Shown piece after piece: positions 56,901 through 64,000 of a stretch of 64,000 bases of DNA. A program made the translations under genes and the position numbers. Every line of letters begins with the position of its first letter. Position 1 is the first letter of the stretch. The DNA comes from Flavobacterium sp. PMTSA4. Its GTDB lineage: Bacteria; Bacteroidota; Bacteroidia; Flavobacteriales; Flavobacteriaceae. The notes below the pieces were generated by a model that saw nothing but the letters and a program-made list of their open reading frames with translations, was not told where the DNA came from and did no database searches. The stretch spans positions 2,728,001-2,792,000 of the forward strand of contig NZ_CP134890.1 in assembly GCF_032098525.1 (NCBI RefSeq), written 5' to 3'.

Positions 56901-58997
56901 TGTAGCACTTAATCTGAAAGGACCGTTTGTAGTGTTACTTCCGCCTGCATTTAAACAATTACCACAACCATCAACTACCCAATTAGCTGGATTTGCATTA
57001 CTAAATGTACCTCCAGAAGCTAAATATGAATTAGTTGCAAAACCACTTTCAGAATACAGTGAAGATGAATCACCAACACAAATTGTTTGAGGAGTAGCTG
57101 TAACAGGAGTTGGTTTAATATTTGGTATAACATTTACTAATGAAACTAAAGAATAAGCTACTGAACAACTTGAACCATTTTGAACTACTGCTCTAAAGAA
57201 AGTTGATTGAGTGATATTATTATAGTTATAAGTTGTTGAAGTATCAGCAATAGGTAACCAAACAGTTCCACCTGAAGTGGTATATTCCCATCTAATTACA
57301 TTTCCTGTATGTCCGCTTAAATAGATTGTACCATCAGCATAGTGACATTCGGTTATACTTCTAACAACAGGAGTTACATTTGGCATTGAGCTAGATGCAA
57401 CACCACCAACACTAGTAGCATTAACTGTAATACTAGCAGAATTAGATGTAATTGAGTTTCCACATGAAGTAACAACGCAATAATAATTATTAGATGAGTC
57501 AGAAGGTAAAGCAGGATTAATTATCAAAGTATCTGAATTTGCTCCACTTATACTTCCACCATTTGAAATTGGATTTGAATCTTTATACCATTGGTATGTT
57601 AAGCCACTTCCAGCAACACCTACCGATAAACTTACCGATGAATTTTCACAAATTGTTTGAGTGCTTGTTGGTTGGGATGAAAAAGAAATGGAAGAAGGAA
57701 TGCTTACGCTATTTGTTGTATTTGAACAAAAGTTTGTGTTTTCAGTAAATGTAAATGAAACATTTCCATAGGAAACACTTGTCGCTAAACCCGTGTTATC
57801 TATTGTAGCTATGTTTGTATCAGAACTAGTCCATGAACCAGAAGAACTAGGTGTTAGTTGAGCAGTATTACCAAGACAAATAGTAGATGGTGCTGTTAAA
57901 GTTGGTAGTTGGTTAACAGTAAAAAACACACTTCTTGAATTTGAACAACCATTGCTGTCTGTTATTGTATAATATAAAAGCGCATTTCCTGCTAAATTTC
58001 CAGTTACAATTCCAGATGAATTTATTGATGCAATTGATGAATTTGACGAACTCCAAACACCACCAACAGTCGCATTTGATAATGTAGTTGTACTATTTAA
58101 ACAAACGTTCGTGCTTCCAGTGATTGAAGACATACTTGGAATGGGGTTAATAGTCAAATTTGAACTACTTGTAGTTGTACCAGAAGGAGTCGTTATTGAA
58201 ATTAATCCAGTTGAAGCACCATTAGGCAAAGTTGCTGTTATTTGAGAGTTACCATTGATTACATAACTACAGTTAACTCCGTTTATTGAAACATTTGATG
58301 CATTATTGAAATAATTCCCATTAATAGTAATTGATGAACCTGAATTGTAACATGTACTACCTGGAGAAAAATTTGTTATGATAGGAGCAGGAGTAAAATA
58401 AATTTTAATAGAAATATAATCAACAGAAGCTGTTAAACTATTATTACTATTAACAGATAGTGCTGCTCCAAAATTAACGTTGTTAATATCACCTGCAGTC
58501 CAAGTTGTTCCCCATAAATCGGTAGATGATCCATAAGTTGCAGTTAAAAATGAAGTTGTATAACTTGTAGTTGTAGCTTTATTTGAACCTGTAATAGTTC
58601 CATTTTTTACAAGGCTTACAACATTATCTTTTGTAATTCTACCACCATTGGTTGCACTAGTTTTTCTGTTAATTGTAACCTCAATTCCATTAATAACAGA
58701 ACTAGTAGGTATAGAAAAGTTATAATTAGAACCAAACAAATAATTTGAATTAGCAGAACCACCAAAAACAGCAGTTGCATAGTTAGTGTCTAAAGTATTT
58801 ACAATGTTATTAGGATTATTCCATGCAATGGTACCTGTAGTATTTAGGTTAATACCAATACCTGAAAAATTTGGGCCAGCAGTTTGACTAAAAGTGGCAA
58901 CGTTAAAGAAAATAATAACTACAAAATTTAAGATAACTCTTGAATATTTTAAAATATGTTTGCAGTTATTAATCAGGTGTAAGTAGTTTTTTTTCAT
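53964..58997 (-). CDS. giant secreted IPT/TIG and Ig-like protein with T9SS type A sorting domain
   Basis: In this 1677-residue protein the N-terminal export region (ILNFVVIIFFNVATFSQ) lies unusually far in (about 23-39). An IPT/TIG domain spans about 206-286 (IITNFSPGSTCYNSGSSITI), then come BIG2-like (NSSIASINSSGIVTG) and Ig-like modules, a MAM-like region (about 720-830) and a ~200-residue module resembling the end of the neighbouring giant (QRIRLSFENATELKRQIMIG). The type A sorting domain ends it (VFLFNLLGQKVSEFN). It is 217 nt upstream of the other giant on the same strand. Confidence 0.92.
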   Translation of the reverse strand: MKKNYLHLINNCKHILKYSRVILNFVVIIFFNVATFSQTAGPNFSGIGINLNTTGTIAWNNPNNIVNTLDTNYATAVFGGSANSNYLFGSNYNFSIPTSSVINGIEVTINRKTSATNGGRITKDNVVSLVKNGTITGSNKATTTSYTTSFLTATYGSSTDLWGTTWTAGDINNVNFGAALSVNSNNSLTASVDYISIKIYFTPAPIITNFSPGSTCYNSGSSITINGNYFNNASNVSINGVNCSYVINGNSQITATLPNGASTGLISITTPSGTTTSSSNLTINPIPSMSSITGSTNVCLNSTTTLSNATVGGVWSSSNSSIASINSSGIVTGNLAGNALLYYTITDSNGCSNSRSVFFTVNQLPTLTAPSTICLGNTAQLTPSSSGSWTSSDTNIATIDNTGLATSVSYGNVSFTFTENTNFCSNTTNSVSIPSSISFSSQPTSTQTICENSSVSLSVGVAGSGLTYQWYKDSNPISNGGSISGANSDTLIINPALPSDSSNNYYCVVTSCGNSITSNSASITVNATSVGGVASSSMPNVTPVVRSITECHYADGTIYLSGHTGNVIRWEYTTSGGTVWLPIADTSTTYNYNNITQSTFFRAVVQNGSSCSVAYSLVSLVNVIPNIKPTPVTATPQTICVGDSSSLYSESGFATNSYLASGGTFSNANPANWVVDGCGNCLNAGGSNTTNGPFRLSATNGGTYAGIDYASDGKFVIASGNYNSVMYTPTFNTFGLDSASLSFNHAFNLQAGASALVELSLDGGTTYTVVLASYSGPSTRSPYNNFPLESIDMDNYIGQPNLKIRFTYTGNANSSWAIDNILIPESPSNVAVQWVDSLTGEIISNTSTATVSPTVTTTYGITSFLNGCTSYGPEGTTYITVTVNQRPTANIGPSQTICNNGTASFTINLTGTSPWSITYNNGSTNTTINNITSNPYILNVPGITTNRTFTIVGLSDSKCTAKPQDLTGSAVVTVLNGTPGLWTGLVSTDWFDCKNWAGGLPSATIDAQILGGTTRMPVIDPSNSSFAAAYSNIASARDVIIANTANLTMVNSNSVLTVSRDWKNNGIFNTGQGTVSFNGSTSNLVQKINQGIKTNETFYNLTVNTTNGAKGVSLIDGFQLTVANLVSLLSGDLRLVGEAQLIQNGTAQNPTGGTGKLLVDQQGTKSSFHYNYWCSPVTTNGTSYSLANVLFDGTNSAANPFTQSPITYGNGAYFADGALSTPIKKSTSWLYKYTSVSTTYAGWQFIGSTGTVNKGEGFTMKGVTGSAAISSLQNYVFAGKPNSGTIPLTISLNQSYLVGNPYPSALDADEFIKDNIKDGAGRASSNIFNGALYFWDHFGGQTHILNQYVGGYACYTLMGGVVAVSNDPLTINNGSSGSKTPKRYIPVGQGFFIGTGSNSALTSNNPNLSTPVTGGTINFKNSQRVFVADNTSNSIFLRTNDENSANLTEVDNRQRIRLSFENATELKRQIMIGADENTTNLFDYGYDATIIDTTTDDMYWSLGEEKLVIQAVPNFGVEEIFPIGIKNSVAGEITIKIAELEYIPSSTELYIHDDETGIYTDIRNGDFSVYLPEGEFNNRFSLRFMSNSLSNNENISNSNTIAYFDNNSENLIIKNNNLNQIKKVFLFNLLGQKVSEFNIDNNENTLVLPCNNLSNSTYILKTIFDDSTVFSTKIINN

Positions 58998-59032
58998 AGG
59001 GCGATGAATTTTAAACTCTGTTAATAATATTT

Positions 59033-59040
59033 CAAAATTA
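59033..59040 (-). promoter_or_regulatory. candidate -7 element (TAATTTTG) for the IPT/TIG giant
   Basis: On the minus strand TAATTTTG fits TAnnTTTG, 35 nt upstream of the start at 58997. No -33 box at the expected spacing. The rest of the 300-nt divergent region (58998-59297) is AT-rich, with T-runs and a tatacgtata palindrome near 59054; nothing else is supportable. Confidence 0.45.
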
Positions 59041-59259
59041 CTTGAGTATTAGGGTATACGTATATTTTTTAGACATTCTACTCTAAAAATCGATTAACAA
59101 CACTTTTTTTTACATTTTTTACATTTTATCGAGTCTAATATGCTGATAAGCAAATTGTTGTGTTTTTTAAAAAGTGTCGTTCGTCGACTCTTTTCGTCGT
59201 TTTATGGAGTGATTTTTTTAATTTTTTTATTTCTAGGATAATTTTTTTGTTATTCAACT

Positions 59260-59267
59260 TATATTTG
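59260..59267 (+). promoter_or_regulatory. -7 element (TATATTTG) for the TPR-mpl unit
   Basis: An exact TAnnTTTG match 30 nt before the start codon at 59298. Confidence 0.5.
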
Positions 59268-59297
59268 TTGAGGAATTATAAAAAAACTAAAAAATAG

Positions 59298-59984
59298 ATG
59301 AGATTGTTTTTCATAATATTATTTGTAATGCCTATTGAGATTTATTGCCAATCAAATTTTGAAAAAGGTGAAAAACTATTTACTCAAGAAAAATATACTT
59401 TAGCCAAGCCTATTTTTATTGATTTTTTAAGAGAAAATCCTAATCATTTAAAGACAATTGAATATTTAGGAGATATTGCTGGACATTTGAAAGATTGGGA
59501 CAATGCTATTTTATACTACAATAAATTAAAACAAGGAAATCCAAAAGAGGCAAATTACTATTATAAATATGGTGGTGCTTTGGGAATGAAAGCTAAAGAC
59601 TCCAACAAATTCAAAGCACTTGGAATGATAGGCGAAGTTAAAGAATCCTTTGAGAAAGCAATTGAATTAAATCCAAGGCACATTGAAGCACGTTGGGCTT
59701 TAATTGAAATATATCTTCAATTACCAGGAATTGTTGGAGGTAGCGAAAAGAAAGCTTCAAGTTATGCCAATCAATTATTAAAACTTTCTCAAGTTGATGG
59801 ATTTTTAGCCAAAGGATATATTGATGAATATTTTGACAGATACAATTCAGCAGAAACAAATTATCTGAAAGCACATGCAATAGGCAATTCTAATACAACA
59901 TTTCAAAAGTTGTTCAATTTGTATAAAAACAAAATGAATAAACCACAAAAAGCAGAAGAATTTAAAAATCAATTTATAAAATAA
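59298..59984 (+). CDS. exported TPR protein
   Basis: The 228-residue protein has a signal peptide (LFFIILFVMPIEIYCQ), then TPR units: FEKGEKLFTQEKYTLAKPIF, YLGDIAGHLKDWDNAILYY, AIELNPRHIEARWALIEIYL, and a last unit at about 175-205. It is probably a periplasmic scaffold. Its stop is immediately followed by the mpl start, with no spacer, so the two are probably translationally coupled. Confidence 0.85.
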   Translation: MRLFFIILFVMPIEIYCQSNFEKGEKLFTQEKYTLAKPIFIDFLRENPNHLKTIEYLGDIAGHLKDWDNAILYYNKLKQGNPKEANYYYKYGGALGMKAKDSNKFKALGMIGEVKESFEKAIELNPRHIEARWALIEIYLQLPGIVGGSEKKASSYANQLLKLSQVDGFLAKGYIDEYFDRYNSAETNYLKAHAIGNSNTTFQKLFNLYKNKMNKPQKAEEFKNQFIK

Positions 59985-61349
59985 ATGCGTACACATTTCA
60001 TTGCTATTGGCGGTGCAGCGATGCACAATTTGGCTTTAGCATTACATAACAAAGGATATAAAGTTACAGGTAGTGATGATGCTATTTTTGAACCTTCAAA
60101 ATCACGATTAGAAAAAAAAGGTCTTTTACCAGAAGAATTTGGTTGGTTCTCAGAAAAAATCACTTCAGATATTGAAGCAATTATTTTAGGAATGCATGCT
60201 AAAGCAGATAATCCCGAATTGTTGAAAGCAAAAGAATTGGGCTTAAAAATTTATTCTTATCCTGAGTTTTTATACGAACAATCCAAAAATAAAACACGTG
60301 TAGTTATTGGTGGTTCGCATGGAAAAACAACCATTACTTCCATGATTTTACACGTAATGCATTATCATAATATTGAAGTTGATTATATGGTTGGCGCACA
60401 ATTAGAAGGATTTGATACGATGGTTCATCTTACTGAAGATAATGATTTTATTGTTTTAGAAGGCGATGAATATCTTTCTTCTCCAATTGATAGAAGACCA
60501 AAATTTCATTTGTATCAACCTAATATTGCCTTACTTTCAGGAATTGCTTGGGATCATATTAATGTGTTTCCAACTTTTGAGAACTATGTAGAACAATTTG
60601 AAATTTTTGTAAATCAAATTACCAAAGGTGGTATTTTGGTCTATAATGAAGAAGATGAAACTGTAAAGAAAGTAGCTGAAGAGACAATGAATACCATCAG
60701 AAGAATTTCCTTTCAAACACCTAATTATAAAGTGGAAGATGGAACTACTTTATTAGAAACTCCAGAAGGTTTTATGCCAATTGAAGTTTTTGGAGCACAC
60801 AATCTGAATAATTTAGCTGGAGCTAAATGGATTTGCCAAAATATGGGTGTTGATGAAGCCGATTTTTATGAAGCTATTGCCAGTTTTAAAGGCGCAAGCA
60901 AACGATTGGAAAAAATTGCAGAAGGAAAAGGAAAAGTAGCCTACAAAGATTTTGCCCATTCGCCAAGTAAAGTTTCAGCGACCACAAAAGCAGTTAAAAA
61001 TCAATATCCCGATAGAACTTTAGTGGCTTGTTTAGAATTGCATACTTACAGTAGTTTAAACGCCGAGTTTTTGAAAGAATATGAAGGTGCGCTTGATGCT
61101 GCCGATGTTGCCGTAGTTTTTTATTCTCCAGATGCAGTAAAAATAAAACAGCTACAAGAAGTAACCTATGACCAAATCGCACAATCTTTCAAACGAGATG
61201 ATTTAATTATTTATACTAACCCAGCGGAGTTCAAAGATTTTCTTTTTAAGTATGATTTGAATAATTCAGCACTATTATTAATGAGTTCTGGGAATTATGG
61301 CGGATTGAATTTTGATGAGGTGAAAGGTTTGATTACTTCCAATATTTAA
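59985..61349 (+). CDS. mpl: UDP-N-acetylmuramate:L-Ala-gamma-D-Glu-meso-DAP ligase
   Basis: The 454-residue Mur ligase has the P-loop VIGGSHGKTTITSM (about 105-118), the MurC/Mpl N-terminal motif FIAIGGAAMHNLALALHNKG, LEGDEYLSSP and DFAHSPSKV. MHNLA and GDEYLSS point to Mpl rather than MurC. It reattaches the recycled murein tripeptide to UDP-MurNAc in the cytoplasm. Its end overlaps the convergent DUF1287 gene by 17 nt. Confidence 0.93.
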   Translation: MRTHFIAIGGAAMHNLALALHNKGYKVTGSDDAIFEPSKSRLEKKGLLPEEFGWFSEKITSDIEAIILGMHAKADNPELLKAKELGLKIYSYPEFLYEQSKNKTRVVIGGSHGKTTITSMILHVMHYHNIEVDYMVGAQLEGFDTMVHLTEDNDFIVLEGDEYLSSPIDRRPKFHLYQPNIALLSGIAWDHINVFPTFENYVEQFEIFVNQITKGGILVYNEEDETVKKVAEETMNTIRRISFQTPNYKVEDGTTLLETPEGFMPIEVFGAHNLNNLAGAKWICQNMGVDEADFYEAIASFKGASKRLEKIAEGKGKVAYKDFAHSPSKVSATTKAVKNQYPDRTLVACLELHTYSSLNAEFLKEYEGALDAADVAVVFYSPDAVKIKQLQEVTYDQIAQSFKRDDLIIYTNPAEFKDFLFKYDLNNSALLLMSSGNYGGLNFDEVKGLITSNI

Positions 61350-61908
61350 AATGTCCAACAATTTCATAACTGAACAAACAATCTTCCAAAACTTGTCCGC
61401 CGCCAACATTATGAACAATCAAAGGTCGTTTTCCATCTTTTGATTTTTTATTAGTAATAATGCCAATGTGAGGTAATTTTCCGTTAATCATCCAAGTGAT
61501 AATTTCACCAGTTTTGTAATCGTTTGCGTTTTGAGTAACAGTTAATTTTTGACCTTTTCTAGTGAAAAATGTTTCTAAATTTGGAACTCGTCTATGGTCA
61601 ATGTTTGTATCGGTAGATTTTAAACCCCAAGTTTTTGGATATTTACTAAAATTAGTTTTCATGTCTTCATGAACTTCTTTTTGTAAATCAATTCCAAGTT
61701 TTCGGTAAGTTCTAATTACAACATCGGTACAAACTCCTGTTTTTGCAGGTACATCACCATTAGGATATTTAATGGAAATATAACTCGGAGTATATACTAC
61801 GCTTGCATCAATTATAGAAATAGCAGCATCAGAAAGTTTTTCTTCAAATGTTTTTGTTGGAATTATAAAAAACGAACAAACAATTAGTAAAAAATAAAAG
61901 GGTTTCAT
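61333..61908 (-). CDS. exported DUF1287 protein
   Basis: The 191-residue protein has an N-terminal hydrophobic signal (FLLIVCSFFIIPT), then the DUF1287 pattern: YPNGDVPAKTGVCTDVVIRTYR (invariant Cys), DHRRVPNLETFF, and GEIITWMINGKLPHIGIIT with the His. The NlpC/P60-like Cys-His arrangement suggests a cell-wall hydrolase. Convergent with mpl and overlapping its last codons. Confidence 0.88.
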   Translation of the reverse strand: MKPFYFLLIVCSFFIIPTKTFEEKLSDAAISIIDASVVYTPSYISIKYPNGDVPAKTGVCTDVVIRTYRKLGIDLQKEVHEDMKTNFSKYPKTWGLKSTDTNIDHRRVPNLETFFTRKGQKLTVTQNANDYKTGEIITWMINGKLPHIGIITNKKSKDGKRPLIVHNVGGGQVLEDCLFSYEIVGHFKYWK

Positions 61909-61957
61909 ACATTTATACTTTATTTATAAACGAATAAAGCGCTAATTTAGTATACAT

Positions 61958-62650
61958 TTGGAACCAACAAATTTTTCCATAAAACATTGGGCAGAAGACG
62001 ATAAACCTCGTGAAAAGCTTATGCTGAAAGGCAAACAAGCTTTGAGCGATGCCGAGTTGATTGCTATTTTAATTGGTTCGGGAAGTAGAAATGAAAGTGC
62101 AGTCGAATTGAGCAAACGCATTTTAGCAAGTGTCGATAATAATCTGAATGCCTTAGGAAAATTATCATTAAAACAATTGATGGAGTTTAAAGGAATAGGC
62201 GAAGCGAAGGCAATTTCTATTGCAGCAGCATTAGAATTAGGAAGAAGACGTAGAGCAGAAGAAACTCTCGAATTGAAAAAAATCACATCAAGCAAAGCCG
62301 TTTTTGAAATCATGCAACCCATAATTGGCGAGTTACCACATGAAGAATTTTGGGTGTTGTATTTAAACAATTCTAATAAAGTAGTTTACAAAGCACAACT
62401 TTCAAAAGGCGGAATCACAGGAACTGTTGTTGATGTTCGGCTAATTTTTAAAACGGCTTTAGAGCAAAACGCAACTTCAATAATTTTATCTCACAATCAT
62501 CCATCAGGAAAATTACAAGCCAGTGATGCTGATTTAGAAATTACTGAGAAATTAAAATTAGCAGGAAGTCAGTTGGATGTTAAAGTGTTAGACCATATAA
62601 TAATAACTGAAAACGGATATTTAAGTTTTCAAGATGAAGGAATTTTTTAA
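61958..62650 (+). CDS. radC: RadC/JAMM-domain DNA repair protein, TTG start
   Basis: The 230-residue protein begins MEPTNFSIKHWAEDDKPREK, matching the usual flavobacterial N-terminus, so the TTG at 61958 is chosen although an in-frame ATG occurs 21 codons later. Helix-hairpin-helix KQLMEFKGIGEAKAISIAAA; C-terminal JAB/MPN with ILSHNHPSGKLQASDAD (HxH and Asp zinc ligands near 178-190). Despite its name a repair role is unproven. A TACATTTG promoter-like motif overlaps the start codon. The next gene overlaps its stop (TAATG). Confidence 0.9.
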   Translation: MEPTNFSIKHWAEDDKPREKLMLKGKQALSDAELIAILIGSGSRNESAVELSKRILASVDNNLNALGKLSLKQLMEFKGIGEAKAISIAAALELGRRRRAEETLELKKITSSKAVFEIMQPIIGELPHEEFWVLYLNNSNKVVYKAQLSKGGITGTVVDVRLIFKTALEQNATSIILSHNHPSGKLQASDADLEITEKLKLAGSQLDVKVLDHIIITENGYLSFQDEGIF

Positions 62651-63339
62651 TGATGAAAGATACGATTACTGATATTTTTTTCGACTTAGACCATACACTT
62701 TGGGATTTTGACAAAAATTCCATTTTAGCATTCGATAAAATTTTCAAGAAACAGCATCCAACAATTGATACCAATGCATTTATTGAAATTTATGCACCAA
62801 TAAATCAAGCGTGTTGGAAATTGTATCAGTTTGATAAAATTACTCATGAAGAACTGCGTTATCAAAGGCTGAAGCAATCATTTGACGCAATGAACTATGC
62901 TATTTCAGATGAAGATATTAATCAAATTAGTATTGATTATATTAATTTTTTACCCGATAACAACCAACTTTTTGATGGTGCAATAGAAGTTTTAAACTAT
63001 TTGAAACCAAATTATAATTTACACATAATAACAAATGGTTTTGCTGAAGTTCAAACCAGAAAATTAAGTAATTCTGGAATTCAAAATTATTTTAAAACAG
63101 TTACCAATTCTGAAATGGCTGGAGTTAAAAAACCACATCCAAACATATTTGAATTTGCGCTATCTTTGGCAAAGGTTTCAAAAAATAATGCGTTAATGAT
63201 TGGCGATTGTATTGATGCAGATGTTCGTGGCGCAATAAATTTTGGTATAAAAGCAATACTATTTGACGAAACCTCAAAGCATAATGAAACCGATGTATTA
63301 ACGATTAATCATTTGTCAGAATTAAAAAATATATTATAA
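62650..63339 (+). CDS. yjjG: YjjG-type HAD pyrimidine nucleotidase
   Basis: The 229-residue HAD hydrolase has motif I FFDLDHTLWDFD (Asp13, Asp15), ITNGFAEVQTRK (motif II Thr), GVKKPHPNIFEFAL (Lys) and MIGDCIDADVRGA (acids). TLWDFDKN and NGF fit the YjjG family, which dephosphorylates noncanonical pyrimidine nucleoside monophosphates. Start chosen at the ATG overlapping the radC stop (TAATGATG). Confidence 0.88.
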   Translation: MMKDTITDIFFDLDHTLWDFDKNSILAFDKIFKKQHPTIDTNAFIEIYAPINQACWKLYQFDKITHEELRYQRLKQSFDAMNYAISDEDINQISIDYINFLPDNNQLFDGAIEVLNYLKPNYNLHIITNGFAEVQTRKLSNSGIQNYFKTVTNSEMAGVKKPHPNIFEFALSLAKVSKNNALMIGDCIDADVRGAINFGIKAILFDETSKHNETDVLTINHLSELKNIL

Positions 63340-63341
63340 CT

Positions 63342-64000
63342 ATGAAAAGAATTTTTTTGCTACTTACACTTTTAACTTTTAAAATATTTTCGCAAAGTGT
63401 TAATGACTATAAATATGTAATTGTTCCAACAAAATTTGATTTTTTGAAAGAAGAAGATAAGTATAACTTGAATACTTCAACTAGATTATTACTCGAAAAA
63501 TATGGTTTTGAAGTTTTTATGAATAATCAAGATATGCCAACAGATATAGCGAATAATAGATGTAAATCATTAACAGCTGATATAATTAATGAGAGTTCTC
63601 TTTTTGTCACTAAATTGAAAATTGTTCTAAAAGATTGTAAAGACAATATAGTGTTTGAATCTGAATCTGGGAAAAGTAGAGAAAAGCAATTTGCTCAAGC
63701 CTATAATCTTGCGTTTAGAGATGCCGCAAAATCATTTGAATCATTGAATTATAAGTATAGTGGTGAAAACAAAATAGGAACTGATTTAGTTGAAACCAAA
63801 GCAAAAGTAGTTGAAGAAACTAAGGTTGTTGAGCCTTATGCATTATCTTCCGATAACCCAGAAATCTTTTATTTTGCTCAACCGATTGCCAATGGATTTC
63901 AAGTCGTAAACAACGAACCAAGAGTGATTATGCGATTGTTTAATACGTCGCAAAAAAATGTTTATATCGGTGTCAAAGGTGATACAAATGGAGTAGTTAT
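63342..64000 (+). CDS. exported protein of unknown function, truncated by window end
   Basis: The frame is open from ATG 63342 (2 nt after the previous stop) to the window end, 219 codons without a stop. Signal peptide MKRIFLLLTLLTFKIFSQS. The mature part starts YKYVIVPTKFDFLKEEDKYN, has FVTKLKIVLKDCKDNIVFES, and later SSDNPEIFYFAQPIANGFQV. This N-terminal pattern recurs in flavobacterial exported proteins of unknown role. It follows the phosphatase gene closely, so probably one unit with radC and yjjG. Confidence 0.75.
   Translation, partial: MKRIFLLLTLLTFKIFSQSVNDYKYVIVPTKFDFLKEEDKYNLNTSTRLLLEKYGFEVFMNNQDMPTDIANNRCKSLTADIINESSLFVTKLKIVLKDCKDNIVFESESGKSREKQFAQAYNLAFRDAAKSFESLNYKYSGENKIGTDLVETKAKVVEETKVVEPYALSSDNPEIFYFAQPIANGFQVVNNEPRVIMRLFNTSQKNVYIGVKGDTNGVV

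Noticed and set aside
1..64000. tRNA, rRNA, transposase or phage genes
   Set aside because: I found no cloverleaf-like tract, rRNA segment, or proteins of these families on either strand. A covariance-model scan would be needed to exclude small RNAs.

Overview
The window is AT-rich and densely coded, and it carries clear Bacteroidota (Flavobacteriaceae, Flavobacterium-like) signatures. It has three very large secreted proteins with type IX secretion (T9SS) sorting domains, a DPP7-type S46 dipeptidyl-peptidase, Mpl, an MlaE/MlaF pair, and several promoters with the Bacteroidota -7 element TAnnTTTG. Shine-Dalgarno sequences are scarce. I saw no rRNA, tRNA, integrase, transposase or CRISPR array.

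Layout. 1-2840: end of an acyl-CoA dehydrogenase, a Crp/Fnr regulator, and a peroxiredoxin-like/YHS/DoxX operon. 2907-8619: a tight run of DinB, NRDE, ATP-grasp, LysE-like, SDR, SprT-like, a small membrane protein and manC. 8690-12136: a T9SS type B cargo protein, convergent with mlaF-mlaE. 13713-15777 (-): glycosyltransferase, methyltransferase and an exported unknown. 15778-16403: non-coding, two adjacent arrays of exactly 21-bp period. 16404-20881 (-): KAS III-like enzyme, truncated globin, gcvP. 21053-27102: a UbiA-like membrane protein, then a (-) operon purK-purE-M3 peptidase-Mrr-like nuclease and a helical protein. 27188-30795 (+): hpt, adk, a CNNM/CBS protein, obg. 30853-37162 (-): tripartite RND efflux operon preceded by a small exported protein. 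37298-41436 (-): TPR, TonB-like, two DUF1801, a HExxH protein and an AraC regulator. 41587-43316: two cassette-like genes (PIN-like and HEPN-like) sharing a 30-nt downstream signature. 43421-45168: a gene visibly richer in G+C, a GC palindrome, and 7-, 9- and 21-bp periodic arrays. 45162-48029: a small membrane protein and DPP7. 48104-58997 (-): two giant T9SS type A cargo proteins. 59298-64000: TPR, mpl, DUF1287, radC, a YjjG-like phosphatase and a truncated exported protein.

How the genes work together. Most are housekeeping: purine metabolism (purE, purK, hpt, adk), glycine cleavage, ribosome assembly (Obg), peptidoglycan recycling (Mpl), envelope lipid transport and efflux. They sit beside secreted adhesin-like and peptidase functions typical of a protein-degrading, surface-active flavobacterium.

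The least explained parts are the intergenic arrays (several share an exact 21-bp or 7-bp period but not sequence) and the PIN/HEPN cassette pair.
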